A stretch of DNA of 7,796 nt from a bacterium (GCA_011051855.1 DRKG01000260.1:1-7796); one strand, 5' to 3'; counted from the stretch's first letter, positions 1 to 6,798 are shown. The notes: generated by a model not told the origin, from the sequence alone. A program made the numbers and translations.

Positions 1-363
1 ATCGCTCCAACGACACTCCGTCCGGTTTTCGCCACTGTGGGCCGACGGCTACCCGACCCACTCGAACGCCCGACCGCAACGGCGCGCGGAACCCGCAATG
101 GACCGTGAAACCCGTCGCGCCGATGCGACTAGAGCGGCCCATCGCATCGTACGGCCGGGGGCCGGCGGGACCGACCGCGACGAACGGGTCGCGCATCGAG
201 ACCGCCGCTTCAACCGGTATCCGCGCTGCGATGGGCGGTTGTGCGAACCCGGGCTCGCACGGTCGAGCCGGAACCTTCCATCCGTTCCCGCTGGGCCGCA
301 ACGCGGCACGTCGCTTGCTCGTTCCTGCTGCCCCGCGCTTTTCGTGCGACGACTGATAGACCC
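1..363. other. Upstream region without a supportable gene
   Basis: No convincing gene was found here. On the plus strand one frame is open from the edge to a stop at 106-108, which would be the last 35 codons of a gene entering from the left, but its translation (rich in Arg, Pro and Thr) matches nothing I recognise. Another plus frame stays open to 379, as is common by chance at this GC level. A 5-bp stem with a GGG loop at 154-166 has no T-tract and is not a terminator. No good -35/-10 pair precedes the gene at 364. GATAGA at 355-360 is too close to that start to be trusted. The region may hold the promoter and leader of the 364 gene or the tail of an unseen gene. Confidence 0.5.
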
Positions 364-876
364 ATGCCCAAGACTCTGACCATCCACCTGCTGTTGGCCT
401 GCTTCGCCTTTGCCTCGTGCAGCGAACACACGGGAACCGTGCTGCAGCAGTCGTCCGGACCCGAGGCGCCGATCAACGAACCCGACACGAACGTGTTCGA
501 GCCGATCGCCGGCGGTGGCGGCAATGGCGGCGGCGATACCAGCGAGCCGACCGGCAACGGCGCCGGCTCGGGGTCGAGCGCCGATCCGGGTGACCCGACC
601 AGCGAGCCGGGCACCGGTGGCGGCGGCGAAGCAGGCGGCGGCCAGGGCGGCAACGGCCAGGGCGGCAACGGACAGGGCGGCAACGGGCAGGGCGGTTCCA
701 CCGGCAGCACCGGCGAGCCCGGCGGTGGCAACCCCGGTGAAGAGCCGACCGAGGGCGGCAACGGCGGCCAGCCGGTTCCCGAACCGGGCACCCTGCTGCT
801 GGTCGGCAGCGGCCTCGCCGGAGTCGGCGCTTCGCTGCTGCGCCGGCGTCGGCGCCGCGACGGCAAGCCCGCCTGA
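364..876 (+). CDS. Small Gly-rich exported PEP-CTERM protein with a lipobox-like N-terminus
   Basis: A 170-residue protein of unknown role, predicted to be exported by Sec and sorted at the envelope. Residues 1-18 form a short signal peptide (MPKTLTIH followed by a hydrophobic stretch) ending at FASC, so Cys19 could be lipidated; Phe at -3 is not ideal. Residues 50-135 are low complexity, rich in Gly, Asn, Gln, Ser and Pro, with three perfect GGNGQ repeats at 95-109. The C-terminus is a textbook PEP-CTERM signal: VPEP at 138-141, a hydrophobic helix at about 142-159, then six Arg at 160-165. In this family the tail is recognised and processed by a membrane exosortase, and exported PEP-CTERM proteins have been linked to exopolysaccharide and floc formation; no exosortase gene lies in this window. 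ATG 364 was chosen over GTG 241 because only it puts the signal peptide at the N-terminus. No Shine-Dalgarno site is visible. A gap of 74 bp separates it from the next gene. Confidence 0.85.
   Translation: MPKTLTIHLLLACFAFASCSEHTGTVLQQSSGPEAPINEPDTNVFEPIAGGGGNGGGDTSEPTGNGAGSGSSADPGDPTSEPGTGGGGEAGGGQGGNGQGGNGQGGNGQGGSTGSTGEPGGGNPGEEPTEGGNGGQPVPEPGTLLLVGSGLAGVGASLLRRRRRRDGKPA
646..690 (+). repeat. Three tandem 15-bp units encoding GGNGQ
   Basis: Three head-to-tail copies of the 15-mer GGCGGCAACGGNCAG at 646-660, 661-675 and 676-690 differ only in the third base of the fourth codon (C, A, G). A degenerate partial copy, GGCGGCGGCCAG, precedes them at 634-645. All copies are in frame with the PEP-CTERM gene, so a gain or loss of units would change the length of the Gly-rich region without breaking the reading frame. 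Confidence 0.9.
775..858 (+). other. PEP-CTERM sorting signal (C-terminal domain of the 364-876 gene)
   Basis: Codons 138-165 encode the three parts of the exosortase sorting signal in order: the VPEP motif, a hydrophobic helix containing LLLVGSGLAGVGASLL, and a run of six Arg. Only five residues follow (DGKPA). The order, the spacing and the position at the extreme C-terminus are those of the established PEP-CTERM family. Confidence 0.9.
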
Positions 877-911
877 GCCGGGCCGTCAGCGGCGCTCGCC
901 CGAGCATTCGG

Positions 912-917
912 TAGACT
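912..917 (+). promoter_or_regulatory. Candidate -10 element TAGACT
   Basis: TAGACT, within GGTAGACT at 910-917, matches the sigma-70 -10 consensus at four of six positions. It lies 33 bp before the pseudouridine synthase start, in the 74-bp gap after the PEP-CTERM gene. No recognisable -35 hexamer lies at the proper distance (889-894 is GCGGCG). A related octamer precedes the gene that starts at 3250. This is a weak call from similarity alone. Confidence 0.2.
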
Positions 918-950
918 CGCCGGCACTGCAGGCCAGCCGGCCGCGAGTCG

Positions 951-1910
951 ATGTCCCACCCCCGCCCCGAGCCCGAGCCGATCCTGCTGACGTCGCGCAT
1001 CCCGCCCGACGCCGACGGCACGCGCCTGCTGGACTACCTGTGCGCGCGCTTCCGTTACCACGACCGCAGCGCCTGGCAGCGCGAGCTCGACGCGGCCCGC
1101 CTGACCCTCGACGATCGCACCGCGAGCGCCGACGACGAACTGCGCCGCGGCCAGCGACTGCGTTACGCCAAGCTGCACCGCGAGCCGCCGGTTGCCGACG
1201 GCTACCGTGTGCTCCACGAGGATGACGTGCTGCTGGTGGTCGACAAGCCGGCCCACCTGCCGATGCACGCCGACGGCCCGTTCCTGCGCAACACGCTCAT
1301 CCACATGCTGCGCCGACGTTTCGGTGACGACCTGCAGTTGGTGCACCGGCTCGACCGCGAGACCAGCGGTGCGGTGGTGGTCGCGCGCGACAAGCGGGCG
1401 CAGGCCGCCATCCAGCGCCAGTTCCTCGACGGCGGCCTGCGCAAGGTCTACTACGCGGTCGTGCACGGCCGACTCGAACGCACCCTGTGCTGTGAGCAGG
1501 CCATCGGCCACCACCCGCGCAGCGCCGTGCGCCTGCGCCGCTCCGCCGCTTCCGACGCGATCCGGCCCAAGGCCGCCAGCACGCGGATCGAACCGCTGCG
1601 GGTCGCCGCCCACCACACGCTGGTGCGCTGCGTGCCCCGGACCGGCCGCACCCACCAGATACGCGTCCACCTCGAGCACGCCGGCCACCCGGTCGTCGGC
1701 GACAAGCTCTACGGCCGCGACGACGACCACTACCTCGCATTCGTCGCCCGCATGAAAGCCGGCGACAGCGTGTTCGCGGCACCCGCCGGCGAACCGGATC
1801 GACAACTCCTGCACGCGGGTGAACTGAGCTTTCGTCATCCGGGCACCGGTGCCGAGTTCGTCGCCTCGGCACCGATGCCGGCGGAGTTCGAAGACTGGCT
1901 GTCGCCGTAG
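951..1910 (+). CDS. RluA-family pseudouridine synthase (rRNA or tRNA uridine isomerase)
   Basis: A 319-residue cytoplasmic enzyme that should convert specific uridines to pseudouridine in rRNA or tRNA. Residues about 22-75 look like an S4 RNA-binding domain. The catalytic domain starts near 85 and shows the family motifs in order: VVDKP at 96-100, the active-site segment HRLDRETSG at 132-140 with the catalytic Asp at 135, RTGRTHQIRVHL at 230-241, GDKLYG at 250-255 and LLHA at 287-290. The length and the S4 domain resemble RluC and RluD rather than the shorter RluA, but the target uridine cannot be assigned, so no symbol is given. ATG 951 places the S4 region about 20 residues into the protein; there is no Shine-Dalgarno site. 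It stops 24 bp before the next gene on the same strand and probably shares a transcript with it. All key residues are present and the gene looks intact. Confidence 0.95.
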   Translation: MSHPRPEPEPILLTSRIPPDADGTRLLDYLCARFRYHDRSAWQRELDAARLTLDDRTASADDELRRGQRLRYAKLHREPPVADGYRVLHEDDVLLVVDKPAHLPMHADGPFLRNTLIHMLRRRFGDDLQLVHRLDRETSGAVVVARDKRAQAAIQRQFLDGGLRKVYYAVVHGRLERTLCCEQAIGHHPRSAVRLRRSAASDAIRPKAASTRIEPLRVAAHHTLVRCVPRTGRTHQIRVHLEHAGHPVVGDKLYGRDDDHYLAFVARMKAGDSVFAAPAGEPDRQLLHAGELSFRHPGTGAEFVASAPMPAEFEDWLSP

Positions 1911-1934
1911 GCCATGGCCCGGCACGATGGCGCC

Positions 1935-2675
1935 ATGAGTCGGAGTCCCGTCCCGTTCGGCAGCCTGCTCGCCCTCTCGGTGTGCGCCGCCGCCTGCCGA
2001 GACGCCCCGCCGACGCCGTGCGACACCGGCGACTTGCGCACGGCCTGCGCAGCGCTGCAGCGCGCGCGCGCCGGCGAACGCGGCCCCCTGTTGGCGCGCG
2101 TGTTCGCGGCCGGCGCCGCCGCCGAACCGTTCCTGGTGGCGGCGTTCGAGCGCGAGCCCGGTGCGGCCGGTGCCCAGGCGACCCTGGCCCTGCTGGGTCG
2201 CATCGGCGGGGCGCGCAGCGTCGCGCTCTGCCGCTCGCTCGTCGCCGAACGCGGCCCTCTCGCGGTCGAAGCCGCGCTCGCCCTCGGCACGCTGCCGACG
2301 TCCGCCGGCGACACCGCCCTGCTCCAGGCCGTGCGCGACCGCCACTGCGACCCGGCCCTGCGCACCGCGGCCGCGTGCAGCCTCGCCCGGCACGGCGAGC
2401 GGCAACACGCGCCGCGCCTGATCGAAGCCGTGGTCCGCGCGGGCACTCCCGCCGGCGTCGCCGACGAACGCGAGCTGGGCCTACCTTCCCGTCCCCGCTG
2501 GGCGCGCGAACGCTACTTCGTGCAGCGGCTGCTGCACCACCTCGGCCACGACGACCTGCTGCAGCAGTTCGACGCCGACGCCAGTTGGCCGCAACTCGAA
2601 GCCCTCGCCCCGCGCATCGCCACCCGCCTGCGCGAGACCGCGCCGACCGTCCCGGCCGACCGGCACCAACGGTGA
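1935..2675 (+). CDS. Putative lipoprotein with HEAT-like helical repeats
   Basis: A 246-residue protein of unknown role. The N-terminus MSRSPVPFG is followed by a hydrophobic stretch ending in CAAAC, so signal peptidase II could cut before Cys21 and leave a lipid-anchored protein. The mature part is Ala/Leu-rich and helical, with HEAT/Armadillo-like segments such as AQATLALLGRIGG (80-92), VEAALALGTL (111-120) and LRTAAACSLARHG (142-154). Repeats of this type form solenoids that usually bind other proteins. The mature chain also has Cys at 29, 38, 99, 138 and 148, which could form disulfides outside the cytoplasm. An ATG at 1914 in the same frame would add seven residues (MARHDGA). ATG 1935 is preferred because it gives a normal signal peptide. 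The gene follows the pseudouridine synthase closely and ends 8 bp from the stop of the convergent gene at 2684. Confidence 0.8.
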   Translation: MSRSPVPFGSLLALSVCAAACRDAPPTPCDTGDLRTACAALQRARAGERGPLLARVFAAGAAAEPFLVAAFEREPGAAGAQATLALLGRIGGARSVALCRSLVAERGPLAVEAALALGTLPTSAGDTALLQAVRDRHCDPALRTAAACSLARHGERQHAPRLIEAVVRAGTPAGVADERELGLPSRPRWARERYFVQRLLHHLGHDDLLQQFDADASWPQLEALAPRIATRLRETAPTVPADRHQR

Positions 2676-2683
2676 CCGCCGGA

Positions 2684-3250
2684 CTACGGGAACGTCTGCG
2701 TCACCGGGTGGATGCTGACGTCCTGCACCGAGCCGTTGCGCATCACCACGCGGCCCTTGCACGGCATGCCGTTGCGCTCGGCCTCGACCTGCACTTCGAC
2801 TTCGTCGGTCACCTGCACGTCGGTCAGATCGCCGAGCAGCCGCAGGTTGCGGTAACCCAGTTGCAACAACCGGGTCTCGATGCGCGTGACGATGCGGCCG
2901 GCCGGAGGCTCCTGCTGCGGCGGCAGCGCCGGGCCGCGCGGGCCACCTTCCCCATCGTCTTCGCCCCTGGCGGGCAGCACGACGCGCTGGTTGTCGACGG
3001 TCGCCTCACGCAGGTCCTCGAGATCCTCGTGCAGTCGTTGCAGTTGCTGACAGACCCGCTCGAACGCCGAGCGATCCCACGCCTCCGTCAGCTTCGCCAG
3101 CCGATCGTCGAGCGCCTTCAGACGGTCGTCGAGCCCGCGGATCCCGGCCAGCTTCTGCAGGTGCTCCTCGAAACGGATCATACGCAGGTGCACCAGCGCA
3201 TAGCCCACCAGGAGCGCCACGAAGAACAGGCTGAACTGCAGGGTGTCCAT
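2684..3250 (-). CDS. Single-pass membrane protein with coiled coil, unknown family
   Basis: I do not recognise this 188-residue protein. Residues 5-21 form one membrane helix. Residues about 28-85 are charged and heptad-like (for example LDDRLKALDDRLAKL at 40-54) and should form a coiled coil, so the protein probably oligomerises. A flexible Gly/Pro/acidic linker covers about 92-118. A compact C-terminal domain covers 119-188, with alternating hydrophobic residues around VQVTDEVEVQVEAERNG that suggest beta strands. The N-terminus has no positive residue before the helix and several after it (HLRMIR), which suggests that the C-terminal part is cytoplasmic. It lies 38 bp downstream of the amino acid permease on the same strand and is probably co-transcribed with it. 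A role tied to that transporter is only a guess from position. No Shine-Dalgarno site is obvious before ATG 3250. Confidence 0.8.
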   Translation of the reverse strand: MDTLQFSLFFVALLVGYALVHLRMIRFEEHLQKLAGIRGLDDRLKALDDRLAKLTEAWDRSAFERVCQQLQRLHEDLEDLREATVDNQRVVLPARGEDDGEGGPRGPALPPQQEPPAGRIVTRIETRLLQLGYRNLRLLGDLTDVQVTDEVEVQVEAERNGMPCKGRVVMRNGSVQDVSIHPVTQTFP

Positions 3251-3259
3251 CTCGCCGCC

Positions 3260-3265
3260 AATCTA
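3260..3265 (-). promoter_or_regulatory. Candidate -10 element TAGATT
   Basis: On the minus strand GGTAGATT (3267 to 3260) contains TAGATT, a four-of-six match to the -10 consensus, ending 9 bases before the start codon at 3250. If it is used, the transcript would have almost no leader. No -35 hexamer is visible. It resembles GGTAGACT at 910-917. It is the only promoter-like sequence in the 38-bp gap, so this gene may also be read through from the permease. Confidence 0.2.
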
Positions 3266-3288
3266 CCACCAACCCGAGGCGCAGGCGA

Positions 3289-4668
3289 TCATTCGACCGG
3301 CTGCTGCGAGCGGCGACCGAACGCGAGGTACCACGGCACACCGGCAGCGACGATGGCGAGGCCGATCAGTGCGTTCTGGACTTCGGCCGGGTCGGTCAGC
3401 ACCGCCGCGATGAACGCGATCGCGACCACGATGAACACCGCCGGGGTGAACGGATAGCCGGTGCAGCGATACGGCCGCTCGGCCTGGGGGCGACTCGCAC
3501 GCAGGCGATACACCGCCGCCACCGTCAAGGCATAGAACAGGAATGCGGCAAACACGACGAACGCGGTCACGTCGTGGAATCCCTGCAACGCCAACACCAG
3601 CACGATGCCGACGATCGCCTGCACCCAGATCGCGACCACCGGCGTGCCCCAGCGCGGGCTGACCGTGGTCAACGCCCGCGGCACCAGCCCGTCCTTGCCC
3701 ATCGCGTAGAATGCGCGCGGTGACGACAGCATGTTCGGATTGGCCGCGCCGAAGATCGAGATCGCCATCAGCAGCGTCAGGTAGCCGCCGAACTCGGGCG
3801 AGAAGATCCGTTCCACGGTCAGGGTCGCGACGTAGGTGTCGGCGGTGCCGTCACCCATCGCCCGCATCTCGTCGAACGGCACCGCCCGCATGTAGGTCCA
3901 GTTCACGAACAGGTAGGTGACGATCAGGATCACCATGCCCAGCAACAGTCCCAGCGGCAGATTGCGCTCCGGGCGCTTCAACTCGGCGGCGTTGAACGGC
4001 ATCTGGTACCACCCTTCGTAGGCCCAGAAGATGCCCATGAACGCGGCGACCAGTCCGGTCATCGTCCAACCGGGAGCGGCGACGGCCGGCGTCGCCATCG
4101 CGGCCGCCGGCTCCCCGCCGCCGGTGGCGAACAGCCCGCCGACCACCAGCAGCGCGAGCGCGCCGACCTTGGCGAAGGTCGATACGTTCTGCACGATCGC
4201 GCCGACGACTACCCCGAGGTGGTTGACCACCGCCAACACCAGGATCATCGCGACCGCGACCACGAGCAGCAGTCGCGGATGTTCCTTCTCGGCGGCGATG
4301 TCGGCGCCGAACAGCGGCAGCAGGTTGCCGGCAAAGCCGAGCGCCAGCGCCGCCACCGTGCCGGCGTTGATCACCCAGAAGAACGTCCAACCGTAGAGGA
4401 ATGCGATGAAGCGCCCCCAGCCTTCGCGCAGGAACGCATACTGCCCGCCCGCCTCCGGGAACATCGCCCCGAGTTCGGCATAGGCGAACGCCCCGAACAG
4501 GCACACGACGCCGAGTCCGACCCACATCACGTAGATCGCCCACTCCGCCGGCAGCGACTGGGCGACCTTGAGCGGCTTCAGGAAGATACCCGACCCGATC
4601 ACCGCGCCGACGGTGATCGACACCGCCGAAGTGAGACCGAGACGTCGTTGCAGTTGACCCGACTCCAT
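3289..4668 (-). CDS. APC-superfamily amino acid permease (LAT/SteT-like)
   Basis: A 459-residue inner-membrane transporter with about twelve membrane helices (roughly 13-34, 43-66, 86-117, 132-150, 155-180, 201-222, 237-260, 293-312, 341-361, 366-387, 409-425, 432-450), matching the usual length of the family. Hallmarks are GSGIF in helix 1 (25-29), the substrate-site segment of APC carriers; FAYAELGAMFPEAGGQY at 61-77; FWAYEGWYQ in helix 6 (214-222), typical of L-type and SteT-like carriers; AELKRPERNLPLG at 228-240; and SPRAFYAMGKDGLVP at 316-330. It should move amino acids by proton symport or exchange; the substrate cannot be read from the sequence. The start is fixed because an in-frame stop lies only 12 bp upstream (4681-4683) and the next possible start would remove part of helix 1. 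It begins 24 bp from the divergent antiporter gene and is followed at 38 bp by the coiled-coil protein. Confidence 0.95.
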   Translation of the reverse strand: MESGQLQRRLGLTSAVSITVGAVIGSGIFLKPLKVAQSLPAEWAIYVMWVGLGVVCLFGAFAYAELGAMFPEAGGQYAFLREGWGRFIAFLYGWTFFWVINAGTVAALALGFAGNLLPLFGADIAAEKEHPRLLLVVAVAMILVLAVVNHLGVVVGAIVQNVSTFAKVGALALLVVGGLFATGGGEPAAAMATPAVAAPGWTMTGLVAAFMGIFWAYEGWYQMPFNAAELKRPERNLPLGLLLGMVILIVTYLFVNWTYMRAVPFDEMRAMGDGTADTYVATLTVERIFSPEFGGYLTLLMAISIFGAANPNMLSSPRAFYAMGKDGLVPRALTTVSPRWGTPVVAIWVQAIVGIVLVLALQGFHDVTAFVVFAAFLFYALTVAAVYRLRASRPQAERPYRCTGYPFTPAVFIVVAIAFIAAVLTDPAEVQNALIGLAIVAAGVPWYLAFGRRSQQPVE

Positions 4669-4692
4669 GTCGGGCGAACGCTATCGCAATCC
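4669..4692. promoter_or_regulatory. 24-bp divergent gap between permease and antiporter
   Basis: The start codons of two divergent transporter genes are only 24 bp apart. This is too short for two separate promoters, so at least one must lie inside the coding sequence of the opposite gene or overlap the other. TATCGC (4682-4687) on the plus strand and GATAGC on the minus strand over the same bases are weak -10-like sequences. TTGACC at 4654-4659 resembles a -35 for the antiporter, but no good -10 sits at the right spacing. No Shine-Dalgarno site is seen before either start. The gap itself is certain if both starts are right; the promoter role is inferred. Confidence 0.4.
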
Positions 4693-6798
4693 ATGCGCGG
4701 CCGCATCCGCATCCTGCTCGCCCTGGCCTTCGCGGCCGCGTTCGTGCTCGTGCCCGAACCCGACGCACAGAAGGGCCGCCCCTACCTCGGCTACCTGCTG
4801 GTGCGCGATTGGCTGCTCGGCCGAGACTCGCCGCTGGCATCCTGGGACCAGCAAGGCCCGCCGCCGCGCCTCGAGGTCGAGTTGCACACCAGCCCACCGA
4901 TCCCCGACGACGGGGAGCGGCAACGCAGGCGCGCCGAGCTTTCGCGCCTCGCCGACGAATGGCTGCTCGCCAACCAGCGCACGCCGGCCCCAGAGGCAGC
5001 CCGACCGACCCTCGCGATGATCGTGCACGTCGGCGAACGCGGCGTGCGCGCCGCCATCGCCGCTCCCGACGGCACCGAGCTGCGCATCGAGCGCGCGTTC
5101 CCGTCCCGGGTCAGCCTCCTGCCCGCGCTGCTGGCGATCGTGATCGCGGTGCTGACGCAGCGGGTCCTGCCGGCCCTGCTCGTCGGCGGACTGGCCGGCG
5201 CGATGGCTTGGGTCGCGACCCACGACCTGCTGCAGACGCCGGGTGCGTTCGCGGTCGCCGGCCAGGGCGTGGCGCACTTCTTCGGCGACGCCCTGTGGCG
5301 CCGCTCGATCGGCGAGGACTTCTACCTGCGCATCACCGCGTTCGTGGTGTTCCTGTTCATGACCATCGGCATCATCACCAGGAACGGCGGCGTGCACGGC
5401 CTGGTGCGGCGCCTGCAACGCATCGTGCGCGGCCCGACCTCGGCGCAAGCCGGCACGGTGCTTACGGGCATGGCGGTGTTCTTCGACGACTACACCAACT
5501 GCCTGTTGGTCGGCACCACGATGCGCCCGCTGACCGACAAGGCGCGGGTCGCACGCGAGAAGCTCGCCTACCTGGTCGATTCGACCGCCGCGCCGATCGC
5601 CGGTCTGTCGGTGTTCTCGACCTGGGTCGTCTACGAGATGTCGCAGTACCGCGCGCCGCTGACGATGGTCACGCGACCGGACGGCAGCCCCTATCTCGCC
5701 AGCGACACGTTCTCGGTGTTCCTCGACTCCCTGCCGTTCCGGTTCTATTCGATCTTCGCGTTGACCTTGGTGGTGCTGGTGGTGCTGCTGCGGCGCGACT
5801 ACGGCCCGATGCTGCGCGCCGAGCGCCGCGCGCGCCACCTCGGCCAGCCGCTGTCGCCCGGCGTGCAGGCGATGGCCGCCGTCGACGAACAGGTCGCCTC
5901 GCCCGACGACGACACGCCGCGGCGTGCGCGCAACGCCGTCGTGCCCCTGGTGGTGCTGGTGTTGGGCACGGTCGCGCTGATGCTCGGGCGCGGGTATGCG
6001 GAGATCGCCGACCGCGGTGATCTGGCGCAGATGTCGACCGGCACATTCCTGCGCGAGGTGCTCGCCCACGCCCACAGTGACACCGCCCTGCTCTACGCCT
6101 CGATCTCGGCCTGGGTGGTCGCGATCGCACTCTCCCTCGGCCAGCGGCTGCTGTCGCCGCGCACGATCCTGGCCACGTCGCTGCGTTCGACGCGCGCGCT
6201 CTACGTCGCGTTCGGCATCCTGTTCCTGGCGTGGAGCCTAGGCCACATCTGCCGCGATCTCGGCACCAGCTACTTCCTGACCGCCGCCGCGCGCGACGCG
6301 ATGACCGCCGCCGCCCTGCCGGTGTTGCTGTTCGCCGTCGCCGGCGCAATCGCGTTCGCCACCGGCACCAGCTTCGGCACGATGGCGATCCTGCTGCCGA
6401 ACGTCGTCGTGCTGGCCCACCAGCTCGGCACCGATGCCGCGTTCGGCGGCGATGCGCGGACCGGCGGCCCGGCCCTGATGCTGATCTCGATCGGCGCCGT
6501 GCTCGAAGGCGCGATCTTCGGCGACCACTGCTCGCCGATCAGCGACACCACCGTGCTCAGTTCGCTCGGCGCCCAGTGCGACCTGCTCGCGCACGTATCG
6601 ACGCAGTTGCCGTACGCGCTGTTGGCGATGGCGACCAGCGCGATCTGCGGCTACCTGCCGGTGGTCTGGTTCGGTCCCGAGGTCTGGCCGTTCAGCCTGC
6701 TCGCCGGCGGCCTGGTGCTGGCCACCACGCTCCTGGTGTTCGGCCGCGATCCCGCGCGCCCACCCCCCCCCGCGCGCCCAGCCCCCGGCTGCCGCTGA
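4693..6798 (+). CDS. NhaC-family Na+/H+ antiporter with extra N-terminal extracytoplasmic domain
   Basis: A 701-residue membrane protein predicted to exchange Na+ for protons. The transport part runs from about 141 to 684, with eleven or more hydrophobic helices and strong NhaC-type motifs: FFDDYTNCLLVG at 263-274, VDSTAAPIAGLSVFSTWV at 295-312, ATGTSFGTMAILLPN at 556-570, and EGAIFGDHCSPISDTT at 605-620 followed by SSLGAQCD (623-630). The N-terminus is unusual: a signal-like helix (about 5-20) is followed by some 115 hydrophilic residues with no membrane segment (26-140), probably outside the cytoplasm. Classical NhaC proteins are about 460 residues. Two soluble stretches, at 368-413 and 435-460, separate groups of helices. 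The frame is open upstream of 4693, but ATG 4693 begins exactly at the signal-like helix. The tail is Pro-rich and encoded by a C9 tract. The stop is 3 bp from that of the convergent gene. Confidence 0.93.
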   Translation: MRGRIRILLALAFAAAFVLVPEPDAQKGRPYLGYLLVRDWLLGRDSPLASWDQQGPPPRLEVELHTSPPIPDDGERQRRRAELSRLADEWLLANQRTPAPEAARPTLAMIVHVGERGVRAAIAAPDGTELRIERAFPSRVSLLPALLAIVIAVLTQRVLPALLVGGLAGAMAWVATHDLLQTPGAFAVAGQGVAHFFGDALWRRSIGEDFYLRITAFVVFLFMTIGIITRNGGVHGLVRRLQRIVRGPTSAQAGTVLTGMAVFFDDYTNCLLVGTTMRPLTDKARVAREKLAYLVDSTAAPIAGLSVFSTWVVYEMSQYRAPLTMVTRPDGSPYLASDTFSVFLDSLPFRFYSIFALTLVVLVVLLRRDYGPMLRAERRARHLGQPLSPGVQAMAAVDEQVASPDDDTPRRARNAVVPLVVLVLGTVALMLGRGYAEIADRGDLAQMSTGTFLREVLAHAHSDTALLYASISAWVVAIALSLGQRLLSPRTILATSLRSTRALYVAFGILFLAWSLGHICRDLGTSYFLTAAARDAMTAAALPVLLFAVAGAIAFATGTSFGTMAILLPNVVVLAHQLGTDAAFGGDARTGGPALMLISIGAVLEGAIFGDHCSPISDTTVLSSLGAQCDLLAHVSTQLPYALLAMATSAICGYLPVVWFGPEVWPFSLLAGGLVLATTLLVFGRDPARPPPPARPAPGCR
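6751..6780. repeat. 12-bp direct repeat flanking a C9 tract
   Basis: CCCGCGCGCCCA occurs at 6751-6762 and again at 6769-6780, and the sequence between them is all C, giving an uninterrupted run of nine C at 6763-6771. It encodes the Pro/Ala/Arg tail of the antiporter (about residues 687-696). Such tracts are prone to slippage in replication and in sequencing. Confidence 0.85.

Noticed and set aside
154..166. A GCCGG-GGG-CCGGC hairpin as a terminator
   Set aside because: The stem is only 5 bp and no T-tract follows on either strand; chance palindromes are frequent in such GC-rich DNA.
241..363. An extended start (GTG 241) for the PEP-CTERM gene
   Set aside because: The added 41 residues are Arg-rich and would bury the signal peptide inside the protein.
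210..2408. A 732-codon open frame on the minus strand across the first three genes
   Set aside because: It lies antisense to three plus-strand genes that have clear signals or motifs, and its translation is low-complexity Gly/Ala/Arg/Pro. Long antisense frames are expected at this GC level.
1982..3457. A 491-codon plus-strand open frame over the HEAT, coiled-coil and permease genes
   Set aside because: It covers parts of three better-supported genes in other frames and its translation is Arg/Pro-rich without motifs.
4750..4761. VPEP at residues 20-23 of the antiporter as a PEP-CTERM motif
   Set aside because: It is at the N-terminus with no helix and Arg cluster following, so it cannot act as a C-terminal sorting signal.
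3851..4897. A 348-codon minus-strand frame overlapping the permease start
   Set aside because: It is a shifted reading of the permease; the true frame has GSGIF and twelve helices.
4681..6075. A 464-codon minus-strand open frame within the antiporter gene
   Set aside because: It is antisense to conserved NhaC motifs, and its translation is His/Gln/Arg-rich with no domain, which is a GC artefact.
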